NCBI RefSeq assembly: GCF_037969765.1
Contig: NZ_CP150207.1
Span: 2,032,001 to 2,096,000, forward strand
Reading direction: 5' to 3'
DNA length: 64,000 nt
Origin: Paenibacillus sp. FSL W8-0186
GTDB taxonomy: Bacteria; Bacillota; Bacilli; Paenibacillales; Paenibacillaceae
Position numbers and translations under genes: made by a program. Positions 7,973-17,391 of the stretch are shown one piece after another. Under the pieces are notes generated by a model. The model was not told the origin of the DNA. It ran no database searches and saw only the letters and a list, made by a program, of their open reading frames with translations. The first letter of the stretch is position 1, and the number at the start of each line of letters is the position of its first letter.

Positions 7973-9061
7973 ATGAAGCCAGTAAAATTCAGCATTATCG
8001 GCGGGGCAGGCTTTCGGGCCCAATATTTTTTGCGTATTGCGGAGGCTCTGCCGGAGACTTTCCAGGTCAGCGGTATAGTCGTCAGGAACGAGTCCAAAGC
8101 AAGAGCAATGGAGGAACGGTGGGGTGTAACGACTTATCGTTCGCTTAAACAGCTTCTGAAGAGCGAAAGTCCCGATTTTATCGTCGTTTCGGTCAGCGGA
8201 GCAGCAGGGATGGAATATTTGTTCCAGCTGGCTGAGGCGGGCATACCGGCACTGATGGAGACGCCGCCGGCACCGGATTTGGAAGGCCTGGAGCTGCTGC
8301 ATGATCGGCTAACGGCTATAGGCGCTCGCGTTCAAGTCGCGGAGCAATATCATTTTCACCCTATCCAAGAAGCGCGTCTCGCTCTCATTCGCTCGGGAAG
8401 ACTGGGAAGAATTACGGAAACGACCGTTTCTATCTCCCATCTTTATCATGGTGTCAGCTTGATCCGCAAAATGCTGGGCATCACCTTCGAGGAAGTTAAA
8501 ATCCGAGGCATGCGTTTCCAATCCGAATGGGTGCAGGGACCGACGCGCCAAGGCCCGCCAACCGAAGATGCGATGATTCCTTTGCAGCGGGATTTAGCTT
8601 GGCTAGATTTTGGAGACCGGCTCGGAATTTATGATTTTACGAAGGATCAGCATCGTTCCTGGGTGCGCTCGAACCATCTTTCCGTTCGCGGGGAACGCGG
8701 AGAAATATTCGACAGCCGCATTTTAATCCAGCAAGAGTCGACGATACCGCTGCAAATGGAGCTAAAACGGATAAACAAAGGGGAGCTCGAAAATCAGGAG
8801 GGTTACTTCCTGCAGGGCATTTTGTGCGGCGACCAATGGCTCTATGACAATCCGTTTGCTCCGGCGAGGTTGTACGATGATGAAATCGCCATTGCCCGCT
8901 GCCTGCAGCGCATGGCTGAGTATGTCCGCGGCGGGCTTGAGTTTTATAGTCTTGCGGAAGCGTCGCAGGATCATTATTTGGGGATGCTGATCGAGAAGGC
9001 GATCCTGACCGGGGAGACCGTTGCATCAACAAGACAGCGCTGGGCGCTGGATCGGCCATAA
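7973..9061 (+). CDS. Gfo/Idh/MocA-fold protein lacking the catalytic lysine
   Basis: A 362-residue protein with an N-terminal Rossmann fold (FSIIGGAGFRAQYF) and the usual C-terminal alpha/beta domain. In the position of the EKP motif it has ETP (residues 96-98), so the catalytic lysine is replaced by threonine; the neighbouring first enzyme retains it. The C-terminal half has SISHLYHGVSLIRKMLG where the family often carries active-site residues. It may bind a nucleotide or sugar without classical dehydrogenase activity, or act as a partner of the upstream enzyme. ATG 7973 follows GGGAGGAAG. A strong terminator follows. Confidence 0.75.
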   Translation: MKPVKFSIIGGAGFRAQYFLRIAEALPETFQVSGIVVRNESKARAMEERWGVTTYRSLKQLLKSESPDFIVVSVSGAAGMEYLFQLAEAGIPALMETPPAPDLEGLELLHDRLTAIGARVQVAEQYHFHPIQEARLALIRSGRLGRITETTVSISHLYHGVSLIRKMLGITFEEVKIRGMRFQSEWVQGPTRQGPPTEDAMIPLQRDLAWLDFGDRLGIYDFTKDQHRSWVRSNHLSVRGERGEIFDSRILIQQESTIPLQMELKRINKGELENQEGYFLQGILCGDQWLYDNPFAPARLYDDEIAIARCLQRMAEYVRGGLEFYSLAEASQDHYLGMLIEKAILTGETVASTRQRWALDRP

Positions 9062-9068
9062 CAAAATA

Positions 9069-9112
9069 CAGCCCGACGCCATGGATTGAAGGTGTTCGGG
9101 CTGTTTTTTTTC
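9069..9112 (+). terminator. Rho-independent terminator after the oxidoreductase pair
   Basis: CAGCCCGA pairs with TCGGGCTG and is followed by eight T. It lies directly against the 3' end of the convergent VOC gene. Confidence 0.85.
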
Positions 9113-9859
9113 TTAGAACTCGAGCATCCCGAACTCCCTGCCCTCCGGGTCGCAGAAAGCAAAGGCCTTCAAGCCGTCTTCCTGTTCTGTTAGAGCAGTG
9201 ACGCTCACGCCTTTGCTTTGCAGGTAGCGATGATCCTCCGCCGCGCTGCTTGTGCGAAATTCGCATACTCTGTGCTGAATGACGCTGACAGGCGACTCCA
9301 CCACATTTACCGGGATTTCCTTGAAGCAGCGGAAGCGGGCGTTCTCCAGCGAGTCGGTGGGGTGATCAAACGAATATTCGATTTCAGCGTCAAATATGTC
9401 CTTATACCACTCAAAGGAGCGGTCAAAATCGGTCAGACTGATAAAAATGCCATCAATCCGAAAATAATTGTTTGGCGTATCAGGCCAGGAGGGATCGCTG
9501 ATGATGTTAAACGGATTGCCGTCCGGATCATGAACGTCAAAGTCGACATAGTGGAGCCAGTCCTCCGGCCGATTGGCCCGTACCTGCGACTTGTCCAGCA
9601 TGTCGTAAGCTTTTCGCGCATCATGAGCTTTGAAGTTAATAGGTACCGTATCGTATTTGTTCAGTTTGCCGCACTCTACGAGCGTCAAAGTGGTTCCTTC
9701 GGCCAGGCGCAGTTTTGCCCGATCTGAATTTAGCTCCTGAAGCTGCAAACCGAAGTGCTGCTGGTACCAGCGGGAAGAAGCTGAAGCGTTGGTGACGGGA
9801 AAATAAAATTCATGCAATCCGGTAATATGCAGGGCAGAGATGCGGTTAGGCTTGGGCAT
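9113..9859 (-). CDS. VOC-superfamily protein with two glyoxalase-type modules
   Basis: A 248-residue protein with two consecutive VOC (glyoxalase/bleomycin resistance/dioxygenase) modules, about residues 8-122 (LHEFYFPVTNASASSRWYQQHFG ending YVDFDVHDPDGNPFNIIS, seen in parts) and about 130-247 (DGIFISLTDFDRSFEWYKDIF ending AFCDPEGREFGMLEF, seen in parts). The family folds around a metal site and includes lyases, dioxygenases and binding proteins. No substrate can be assigned. ATG 9859 follows an AAGGATGA site. Single-gene unit facing the chemosensory operon with a 270-base gap. Confidence 0.75.
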   Translation of the reverse strand: MPKPNRISALHITGLHEFYFPVTNASASSRWYQQHFGLQLQELNSDRAKLRLAEGTTLTLVECGKLNKYDTVPINFKAHDARKAYDMLDKSQVRANRPEDWLHYVDFDVHDPDGNPFNIISDPSWPDTPNNYFRIDGIFISLTDFDRSFEWYKDIFDAEIEYSFDHPTDSLENARFRCFKEIPVNVVESPVSVIQHRVCEFRTSSAAEDHRYLQSKGVSVTALTEQEDGLKAFAFCDPEGREFGMLEF

Positions 9860-10131
9860 TCAGAATCATCCTTTCCAAATATCTTGATAAACAAAGCTTC
9901 CAGTTACCGGAAGGTCAATCTTTTTTTAGAATAACATAAAACCTGCAGCTTCATATTCGAACATTTAGGCTAAACTGGACAATCAGACAAAATTCGACAA
10001 AATAAATTTAAATATTTCATAATTCGACATTATCTCGTTCCGTTTTTACACGCATCATGATAAAATACCTAATAATAGAGGACTAAATGCCCATTATTCC
10101 ATACATATGAGATAGGAGGTGATCGTTCCGC

Positions 10132-12222
10132 ATGACAGACTATTCGTCAATCGATACGCTTCTGGAGATGTTCATCTTCGAAACATCGACTTTGCTGGAG
10201 CAGCTGGAGCAGACCATTCTCGATTGCGAGCAAACAAAGGATTACGGCTTGGGCGTAGTTAATGAGATTTTCCGGATCATGCACACGATTAAAGGCTCAT
10301 CCACCATGATGGAGTTTCACAACATTTCAACCTTGGCGCATGTAACGGAGGATCTTTTTTCGTTTATTCGGGAAAGGCAGCTTCAGCTTGCCGATGATTC
10401 GGCTGTTTCTGAGCTGATGCTGGGCAGCATCGATTTCATGAAGGTGGAGATGCTGAAAATCAAAAACGGCGATCCGGCGGACGGTGATGCCTCCTTTTTA
10501 ATTGAACAGTTAAGGTCGCTGCTGGCGGAAATGAAGCAGTCGCACGGGACAGGCAATGCAGCAAGCGGTACGGCAATAAGTGTTCCTGACAGGCAGTCTC
10601 CTATGGAGTCTAAGAAATCAGGGACATCGCTTGAAAGCGGGCACTGCAGATATATGGCCGTTCTACGCTACGATGAAGGCTGCGAGATGGAGAACCTTCG
10701 CGCCTATCAAGCTGTAATGAACTTGCAGAGTGAGCTGCAATCGATCGCCCATGTTCCAGAGGATTTGCTGGAAGATGAGAAGGCGGTGGCGGAAATCCGC
10801 CGCGAAGGTCTGCGTTTGTCGTTCCAGACGGACAAGACGTATGACCAAATTAACCAGCTTCTTCATCAGATCAGCTATGTACGGAGCATCGTGCTTGAGA
10901 AACAATCGGATACGGGTGTTCCGTCCGTAGGCGAATTCACGCCCGAACTGGTCAAGGAGCAGCATAAGCTAGATGCTCCTGTGATTCCGCTGAGAGAAGC
11001 AACGCCAAGGGCGCAGGAGGAAACGAAGCGGGGCGCCTCATCCCAGCAGTCCAACTTTATAAGCGTACATATAGCCAAGCTCGATGAGCTTATGGATTTA
11101 GTTGGCGAGCTTGTCATCGCCGAAGCGATGGTCACGCAAAATCCCGATTTGCAGGGACTCGGCCTGGAGCTGGAGCAATTCCAGAAGGCTTCGCGCCATC
11201 TTCGCAAAATAACGACAGAAATGCAGGATATGGTGATGTCGATTCGCATGATCCCTTTATCCGGCACGTTTCAGCGCATGCACCGCATCGTCCGTGACAT
11301 GGGCAAGAAGCTGGGGAAGGATGTGCGGCTGCAGCTGGTAGGAGAGGACACCGAAGTAGACAAGAACATTATTGACCATATTGCCGACCCGATTATGCAC
11401 ATGGTGCGGAATGCCATCGATCATGGGTTAGAGAGCGGTGATGAACGGATACGGAGAGGGAAGCCGGCGTATGGAACGCTGACGCTGGAAGCGAGCCAAG
11501 CTGGCGGCGAGGTGCTGATCCGGATCAGGGATGACGGGCGGGGCTTGGATAAAGAGAAGCTGCTGCAGCGGGCCAGGCAGAATGATTTACTCGTGAAGAA
11601 CGAAAGCGAAATGACGGATAAAGAAATTTACAGCCTCATTTTCTTGCCCGGATTCTCGACGAAAGACCAAATTACCGAGTTTAGCGGCCGCGGAGTCGGG
11701 ATGGACGTGGTCACCAAAAATATCGAATCCGTTGGCGGTGTCGTAACCGTTGACAGCGCCATGTATGAAGGCACAGCGATCACAATCAGAATCCCGCTAA
11801 CACTGGCGATTATTGATGGCATGAACGTTAGGGTAGGAGAGTCAAGGTATACACTGCCGACAACGGCAATCAAAGAATCCTTCCGTCCAGCGGCCGGCGA
11901 TATTATCACCGATCCGGACGGTGGCGAAATGATCATGGTGCGCGGGCAATGCTATTCTATCGTAAGGCTGCACCGGCGGTTCGGAGTTCAGACCGATGTT
12001 ATCGGATTGACGCAGGGGATACTCATCATGGTCGAGCAGAATGACCGGCAGATCTGCATATTTGCGGACGAACTGATTGGCCAGCAGCAGGTGGTGGTAA
12101 AGGCGCTGCCGCCATATGTCCATAATTTGGCCAGCATTGAAGGTGTCTCCGGATGCACGCTCTTGGGCGACGGGAGCATCAGCTTGATCCTTGACGTTCA
12201 GGGTCTGTTGAATGGCAAGTAG
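10132..12222 (+). CDS. cheA: Chemotaxis histidine kinase CheA
   Basis: The central kinase of a chemosensory array; it autophosphorylates and passes phosphate to response regulators such as CheB. 696 residues. Domains: P1 Hpt with phospho-acceptor His51 in MHTIKGSS, a P2-like region (about 175-270), P3 dimerisation helices (about 315-380), P4 ATPase with N-box MVRNAIDHGLES, DDGRGLD and FSGRGVGMD, and C-terminal CheW-like P5 (about 565-696). The ribosome site TAGGAGGTGATC is near-perfect. First gene of a five-gene che operon. No cheY, cheC, cheD or flagellar gene is present in the window, so the output of this kinase other than CheB is unknown. Confidence 0.96.
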   Translation: MTDYSSIDTLLEMFIFETSTLLEQLEQTILDCEQTKDYGLGVVNEIFRIMHTIKGSSTMMEFHNISTLAHVTEDLFSFIRERQLQLADDSAVSELMLGSIDFMKVEMLKIKNGDPADGDASFLIEQLRSLLAEMKQSHGTGNAASGTAISVPDRQSPMESKKSGTSLESGHCRYMAVLRYDEGCEMENLRAYQAVMNLQSELQSIAHVPEDLLEDEKAVAEIRREGLRLSFQTDKTYDQINQLLHQISYVRSIVLEKQSDTGVPSVGEFTPELVKEQHKLDAPVIPLREATPRAQEETKRGASSQQSNFISVHIAKLDELMDLVGELVIAEAMVTQNPDLQGLGLELEQFQKASRHLRKITTEMQDMVMSIRMIPLSGTFQRMHRIVRDMGKKLGKDVRLQLVGEDTEVDKNIIDHIADPIMHMVRNAIDHGLESGDERIRRGKPAYGTLTLEASQAGGEVLIRIRDDGRGLDKEKLLQRARQNDLLVKNESEMTDKEIYSLIFLPGFSTKDQITEFSGRGVGMDVVTKNIESVGGVVTVDSAMYEGTAITIRIPLTLAIIDGMNVRVGESRYTLPTTAIKESFRPAAGDIITDPDGGEMIMVRGQCYSIVRLHRRFGVQTDVIGLTQGILIMVEQNDRQICIFADELIGQQQVVVKALPPYVHNLASIEGVSGCTLLGDGSISLILDVQGLLNGK

Positions 12223-12287
12223 CTTAAGCAGCAAAGCATTGTGTGTTATGACTAAGCAAGTTATCCAAGGAAGGAGGAAGGCATAGC

Positions 12288-12785
12288 ATGTCGAGTCAGA
12301 TACAGCAAGATGATATTGAAATCGAGGACACGCAGACAGGTAAATTCCTGACCTTTCAATTGGAGGAGGAGTTCTACGGCATCGAAATCAGGTTTGTCAC
12401 GGAGATTATCGGAATTCAGAAGATTACCGAAGTCCCGGAAATGCCTGAATACTTACGGGGGATTATTAATTTGCGGGGCAAGATCATTCCGGTCATGGAC
12501 GTGAGGCTTCGCTTCAAGAAGAGCTTCCGGGAATACACGGACCGTACCTGCGTCATTGTGGTCGACATTAAGGAAATCTCCATCGGTCTTATCGTGGACA
12601 GTGTGTCTGAGGTGCTGTTCATTCCGGAGGCGGAAATGATTCCGCCGCCTGAGTTTCATAAATCGACGTCTAAATTCATTAAGGCCATCGGCAAGGTCGG
12701 GCAGGATGTTAAATTAATACTAGACTGCGAGAAGCTGCTTCACGAGCAAGAGGTTGAGGATTTGGGCGAGATCGTCCGGCAATAG
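12288..12785 (+). CDS. cheW: Chemotaxis coupling protein CheW
   Basis: Adaptor that links chemoreceptors to CheA in the array. 165 residues with a single CheW domain: FLTFQLEEEFYGIEI near the N-terminus, the PEMPEYLRGIINLRGKIIPV signature around residues 45-65 and a C-terminal KAIGKVGQDVKLILDCEKLL strand-helix. Length is normal for the family. It lies 65 bases after cheA and 62 bases before the receptor gene on the same strand. ATG 12288 follows AAGGAGGAAGG. Confidence 0.95.
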   Translation: MSSQIQQDDIEIEDTQTGKFLTFQLEEEFYGIEIRFVTEIIGIQKITEVPEMPEYLRGIINLRGKIIPVMDVRLRFKKSFREYTDRTCVIVVDIKEISIGLIVDSVSEVLFIPEAEMIPPPEFHKSTSKFIKAIGKVGQDVKLILDCEKLLHEQEVEDLGEIVRQ

Positions 12786-12847
12786 TTCGTCCGTAGATCG
12801 GCAATAAAAGGATGCTATGATAAGTCAATTGAGAGGAAGTGTTTCCT

Positions 12848-14581
12848 TTGGTTAGAGCATTTCGCAATTTAAGCATTGGCAAAAAATTGAATATCGGATT
12901 CATGGCTGTGTTGGCTGTTTTGGTGACATTATCAGTCATCAGCTACCAGAATTTCAGCAAAACTAGCAAAGCAATGGATTGGAACAAACATACATATGAA
13001 GTGCTGATGGGATTGCAAACTGTCCTGGACAGCATGGTCAATATGGAGACCGGGCAGCGCGGTTTTGCGCTGACGGGAAATGAAAGTTCTCTTGAACCTT
13101 ATGTAAGCGGCAAAGCCAGCTTTGAACAGAGCTTCAATCACGTTAAGGAACTGACTTCGGACAACCCTTATCAGCAGGAGCTGATGAACAAAATCCAAAA
13201 TGTGCACCAGGAATGGTTGCAAATCGCCGAGAATAACATTCAGCTAAGACGGAACGTTTCTAAAGGCATTGGCTCCATGGACGATGTCGTTAAAGAAGAG
13301 CAGGCCGCGAAGGGCAAAGCCGCCTTTGATGAATTCAGGGCTATTATTGCGGAAAGCTCGGGCATAGAGTCCAAACTTTTGCTAGAACGCAGCTTGGAAG
13401 CCGAGAGAGTTGAGTCGATCACCAAAACATCGATTATCGCAGGTTCTGCCGCAGCTGTATTGCTGTCGCTCTTGATTGCTTTCATCATTACAAGATTGAT
13501 TACTCGCCCGATCTACGAAGTGAAGCAGGCAGCTGAACAGGTGGCGGACGGCAACCTGGATGTTATGGTACAGGTGCATTCGAAGGATGAGATCGGAGCG
13601 CTGTCCGAAGCGTTCAGAATTATGGTGCATAACATGAACGACGTGCTGGCGAATATTAATACGGCGGCAGAGCAAGTTTCCTCCGGTTCGCGCCAGGTAT
13701 CTGAGACGAGCATGTCTCTGTCTCAAGGGGCTACCGAGCAGGCGAGCTCTGTGGAACAGCTGACCGCCTCGCTAGAGGAAATTGCCGCGCAGACGAAGCA
13801 GAATGCCGATAATGCGACAGAGGCCAATGCATTAGTTGAGACTGCCAGAGAGAATGCTGTCCAAGGCAATACGCAGATGAAGGAAATGCTGGGCGCCATG
13901 GACGATATCAACAAAGCTTCGGAGAGCATTTCCAAAATCATTAAGGTCATCGATGAGATTGCCTTCCAAACGAACATTCTGGCGCTCAATGCCGCGGTAG
14001 AGGCAGCAAGAGCAGGACAACACGGCAAAGGTTTTGCCGTGGTTGCTGAGGAGGTACGGAATTTGGCGGCCCGCTCGGCAAACGCAGCGAAGGAGACAAC
14101 GGAAATGATCGAGGGCTCCATCCGTAAAGTGCAGGACGGCACGAAAATCGCTAACGAAACGGCATCGGCCCTGCAGCATATCGTGGAGGACGTGGCAAAG
14201 GTAGCCGAGCTGGTGAACGAGATTGCTATAGCCTCTAACGAGCAGGCCTCTGGCGTAAACCAGATTAATCTAGGGCTCATGCAGGTATCGCAGGTGGTGC
14301 AGGCAAACTCGGCGACCTCGGAAGAGAGCGCGGCAGCTAGCGAAGAGCTGTCGGACCAGGCAGAGCTGTTGAGAGAGCAGGTTGGCAGATTCAAGATCAA
14401 AAGCCAATCCCCGCCAGCTTACAGGGAGCATGGGCAGCTGAATCCGGAAGTGATGAGGCTGCTGGATTCGATGTCGGAGAAGAAAAGAATGCAGGCCTTC
14501 GCCGAGGACGGCGAACCTGCAGCCGCTGGAACCTCACCGCGTAAAATTATGCTGTCGGATCACGACTTTGGCAAATATTGA
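12848..14581 (+). CDS. Methyl-accepting chemotaxis protein with CHASE3-type sensor
   Basis: Transmembrane receptor of the array, 577 residues from TTG 12848. Membrane helices lie at about 12-32 and 190-212. The outside domain between them has the CHASE3 look (METGQRGFALTGNESSLEPY then a long helical stretch). A HAMP domain (about 213-265) leads to the helical signalling domain with the EVRNLAARSANAAKETTEMI hairpin tip. There is no C-terminal NWETF-like CheR tether. TTG 12848 is chosen because GAGAGG lies 11 bases upstream; GTG 12839 is too close to that site. Being inside the operon, it is the likely dedicated input; the ligand is unknown. Confidence 0.9.
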   Translation: MVRAFRNLSIGKKLNIGFMAVLAVLVTLSVISYQNFSKTSKAMDWNKHTYEVLMGLQTVLDSMVNMETGQRGFALTGNESSLEPYVSGKASFEQSFNHVKELTSDNPYQQELMNKIQNVHQEWLQIAENNIQLRRNVSKGIGSMDDVVKEEQAAKGKAAFDEFRAIIAESSGIESKLLLERSLEAERVESITKTSIIAGSAAAVLLSLLIAFIITRLITRPIYEVKQAAEQVADGNLDVMVQVHSKDEIGALSEAFRIMVHNMNDVLANINTAAEQVSSGSRQVSETSMSLSQGATEQASSVEQLTASLEEIAAQTKQNADNATEANALVETARENAVQGNTQMKEMLGAMDDINKASESISKIIKVIDEIAFQTNILALNAAVEAARAGQHGKGFAVVAEEVRNLAARSANAAKETTEMIEGSIRKVQDGTKIANETASALQHIVEDVAKVAELVNEIAIASNEQASGVNQINLGLMQVSQVVQANSATSEESAAASEELSDQAELLREQVGRFKIKSQSPPAYREHGQLNPEVMRLLDSMSEKKRMQAFAEDGEPAAAGTSPRKIMLSDHDFGKY

Positions 14582-14596
14582 GGATCATGACAACCG

Positions 14597-15412
14597 ATGT
14601 TTACTATAACGGATAGAGAATTTGCGCAGCTCGCCTCCTATATTCATTCGAACAGCGGCATTTATCTGAAGCCGGAGAAAAAAATGCTGGTGCTCGGCAG
14701 GCTGCATCAGGTTCTCCTGCAGCTCGGCCTTGATAATTTTACCGATTATTACGAGTATCTGGTCTCGGATCAGAGCGGAGCCGCGATGGGTACACTGATC
14801 AATAAAATCACGACCAACCACACGTTTTTCATGCGGGAAGCGAATCATTTCCACTATTTTAAAAACCATGTACTTCCGTATTTAAAGCAGACTGTGGCAA
14901 GCAGGGATTTACGCATATGGAGCGCCGGATGCTCAACGGGGGAGGAGCCTTACTGCCTCGCTATGCTGATGGACGAATACTTCGGCATAAGCAAGAAGGA
15001 GTGGGATACAAAGCTGCTGGCCACAGATATATCGGACAAGGTGCTTAGTCTGGCGAGTCAGGGAATTTACGAGAAGGGAACGATCGGGAATCTCCCTAAG
15101 CATTGGAGGAGCACATATTTTACAAAGCTGGACGAGGACCGGGTTCAAATTGCCGAGGGCATCCGCAGAGAGATTATTTTCAGGCGGTTTAATCTGATGT
15201 CGCTGAGATTTCCATTCCGCAGGAAGTTTCACGTTATATTTTGTAGAAATGTTATGATCTATTTCGATAACCGCACAAAAGCGGAGCTTATTCAGCGTTT
15301 CTATGATTGGCTCGAGCCGGGCGGGTACCTGTTTATCGGGCATTCGGAGACGATTGACAAGTCGCAGAGCCGATTCCATTATGTTATGCCTGCGGTGTTC
15401 CGCAAGAATTGA
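14597..15412 (+). CDS. cheR: Chemoreceptor glutamate methyltransferase CheR
   Basis: Methylates receptor glutamates with S-adenosylmethionine for adaptation. 271 residues with the N-terminal helical CheR domain (about 1-75), the TTNHTFFMRE substrate/SAM loop, the SAM-binding WSAGCSTGEEPY motif and the FCRNVMIYFD segment of the methyltransferase fold. No TPR extension is present. It begins 15 bases after the receptor gene, and its stop is 20 bases before cheB, fitting one transcript. Confidence 0.95.
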   Translation: MFTITDREFAQLASYIHSNSGIYLKPEKKMLVLGRLHQVLLQLGLDNFTDYYEYLVSDQSGAAMGTLINKITTNHTFFMREANHFHYFKNHVLPYLKQTVASRDLRIWSAGCSTGEEPYCLAMLMDEYFGISKKEWDTKLLATDISDKVLSLASQGIYEKGTIGNLPKHWRSTYFTKLDEDRVQIAEGIRREIIFRRFNLMSLRFPFRRKFHVIFCRNVMIYFDNRTKAELIQRFYDWLEPGGYLFIGHSETIDKSQSRFHYVMPAVFRKN

Positions 15413-15432
15413 GGGAAGGCAGTAGGAGGCGT

Positions 15433-16452
15433 ATGAAAAGCAGGATAAAAGTACTGGTCGTCGATGATTCTTTGTTGTTTCGGACTTTTATAAGCAAAGG
15501 AATATCCACTGACCCCGCGCTGGAAGTGGTGGCGACCGCAAACGATCCCTTTGACGCTAGGGATAAAATCATCAGGTATAATCCGGATGTGATGGTCTGC
15601 GATGTGGAAATGCCGAGGATGAACGGCATTGAATTTCTGCGCCGCCTCCTGCCTCAGCATCCGCTGCCGGTCGTTATTGTCAGCGCGGTGAGCCAAGCGG
15701 TGTTTGAGGCGATGAGCGTGGGGGCGGTGGATTTCATGACCAAGCCCGACATGAGCGCCCTCGGCAGGATTGAGCCGTTCGTGGAGGAATTGATTCAGAA
15801 AATACATATCGCTGCCAAGGCCACGGTTGTCAGTTCTGCCATAACGGTCATCGAACCTGTTCCTCATTCAGAGAGAATGAGCACGGACAAGAAGCTGATT
15901 GCCATAGGCGCCTCTACAGGAGGCACGGAGGCCATCTATAATCTGTTGAAGCTGATGGACCCGCAGCGGTACCCCGGGCTTGTCATTGTCCAGCATATTC
16001 CGCCGGTGTTCTCCACGATGTTTGCGGAGCGGTTGAACCGGTTCACTGCATGGATGGTCAAGGAGGCGGAAACGGGCGATATCATCGAGCCTGGCAAGGT
16101 ATTGATGGCGCCTGGCGACCGCCATATCAGGATCAGGAAATTTGGCAGCGGTTATAAAGTCGTTTGTTCTCAAGGGGAAAAGGTAAGCGGGCATTGTCCC
16201 TCAGTTGACGTATTGTTCGAATCCGTCGCCAAGGAAGCCGGCAAAGAGGCGCTTGGTGTGATTCTGACTGGTATGGGTTATGACGGAGCAAGAGGCATGC
16301 TCGCCATGCGCAGAAAAGGAGCGAGGACGATCGGGCAGAATGAGGAATCGTCAGTTGTGTACGGAATGCCCAGGGCTGCCTATGAACTGGGCGCCGTGGA
16401 GAAGCAGGCTGCGCTGCAGAACATTCCCCGCCTGATCAACGCCATGCTATAA
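15433..16452 (+). CDS. cheB: Chemoreceptor methylesterase/deamidase CheB
   Basis: Removes methyl groups from receptors when phosphorylated by CheA. 339 residues: an N-terminal receiver domain (VLVVDDS acidic pocket, phospho-acceptor Asp in MVCDVEMPRMNG, Lys in FMTKPD) and a C-terminal esterase with the Ser of IGASTGGTEA, His of VQHIPPVFS and Asp of GMGYDGARG. The ATG at 15433 is taken because AGGAGG lies just before it; a TTG overlapping the cheR stop has no site. With CheR it gives this array a full methylation-based adaptation loop. Confidence 0.95.
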   Translation: MKSRIKVLVVDDSLLFRTFISKGISTDPALEVVATANDPFDARDKIIRYNPDVMVCDVEMPRMNGIEFLRRLLPQHPLPVVIVSAVSQAVFEAMSVGAVDFMTKPDMSALGRIEPFVEELIQKIHIAAKATVVSSAITVIEPVPHSERMSTDKKLIAIGASTGGTEAIYNLLKLMDPQRYPGLVIVQHIPPVFSTMFAERLNRFTAWMVKEAETGDIIEPGKVLMAPGDRHIRIRKFGSGYKVVCSQGEKVSGHCPSVDVLFESVAKEAGKEALGVILTGMGYDGARGMLAMRRKGARTIGQNEESSVVYGMPRAAYELGAVEKQAALQNIPRLINAML

Positions 16453-16498
16453 TCGGTTGGAATGAAGGATCGAGCAATGTATGGAAGGAGGCATCCAC

Positions 16499-17293
16499 TT
16501 GGCGATTACGATACAGCAGGTTTTGGATCAATTGACGGCGCCTGCGCCCGCTCTGGAGAATACGGTGGACAGGCTGCTAACGGGAGATCCGGGCACCTCC
16601 GTAACTGGAATTGGCATTACATTTATTCCAACGCAGCAGGTGATTCAGCAAGCCGCCGATTTGGGCATCAATTTATTGATTACTCATGAAGGCCCTTATT
16701 ACAGCCATCATAGCCAGACGGATTGGCTGCAGGGGGATTCGGTCTACGCAGAGAAGCAGGGATTGATCGAAGCTTCGGGGCTCGCGATGTTCAGGCTCCA
16801 TGACTATATTCACAAATATGAGCCGGACGGAATTACGGCTGGCTTAGTGCAGGCATTGGACTGGGAGGATTGTATTGATCGCATTCACCCGGCCTCAACG
16901 ATCCTTGATCTGCCGGATATGACTGTAGCCGAGATTGCGGATCATTTGAAGCTGAAGCTGAATGTCCCATATGTCCGTGTTGTCGGGGATATGACGATGC
17001 GCTGCAGACGGACAGGGTTGCTGGTCGGGTATCGCGGCGGCGGCGCCAATGCGATTCCTTTATTTGTCCAAGAGAATCTGGATTTGATTATTGCCGGGGA
17101 GGGGCCGGAGTGGGAGACCCCCGAATACGTGCGAGACAGCTGGCAGCAGGGACGGTCTCGTGCCTTAATTATGCTCGGCCATGCCGAGAGCGAGGCGCCT
17201 GGCATGAAAGCTTTAGCGAAGCGGCTGGAAACGTGGTTTCCAGCAGTTCCGGTTCATTTCCTGGCGGAACAGCCGCTATATCAAATTGTGTGA
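16499..17293 (+). CDS. Nif3-like dinuclear metal-centre protein
   Basis: A 264-residue member of the Nif3/YbgI/YqfO family, ring-shaped hexameric proteins with two metals per subunit; some members act as GTP cyclohydrolase-like or DNA-binding factors, but the role is unsettled. The metal-site strand NLLITHEGPYY (His near residue 65) and later GEGPEWE and LGHAESE segments fit the family. TTG 16499 is preferred because GGAGG lies 7 bases ahead; ATG 16481 overlaps that site. It follows cheB by 46 bases and probably shares the transcript, without an obvious functional link. Confidence 0.8.
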   Translation: MAITIQQVLDQLTAPAPALENTVDRLLTGDPGTSVTGIGITFIPTQQVIQQAADLGINLLITHEGPYYSHHSQTDWLQGDSVYAEKQGLIEASGLAMFRLHDYIHKYEPDGITAGLVQALDWEDCIDRIHPASTILDLPDMTVAEIADHLKLKLNVPYVRVVGDMTMRCRRTGLLVGYRGGGANAIPLFVQENLDLIIAGEGPEWETPEYVRDSWQQGRSRALIMLGHAESEAPGMKALAKRLETWFPAVPVHFLAEQPLYQIV

Positions 17294-17314
17294 TCATCCA
17301 TACGCCTTAATAGC

Positions 17315-17360
17315 AAAGACGGCGCCCGAGGTTTCCTCACGGCAGCCGTCTTTGTTTTTG
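17315..17360 (+). terminator. Terminator after the che/Nif3 operon
   Basis: AAAGACGGC pairs with GCCGTCTTT across a 21-base loop, followed by GTTTTTG. It lies between convergent genes. Confidence 0.75.
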
Positions 17361-17391
17361 TTTGCGCAAAAATGAATCCGCATGAGTTGAA

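Noticed and set aside
13723..14400. 225-codon minus-strand frame opposite the chemoreceptor
   Set aside because: Ala/Ser-rich product that mirrors the receptor's Ala/Glu-rich coiled coil; a complement artefact.
10132..16452. Part of a flagellar gene cluster
   Set aside because: No fli, flg or flh genes flank it; the neighbours are a VOC protein and a Nif3-like gene.
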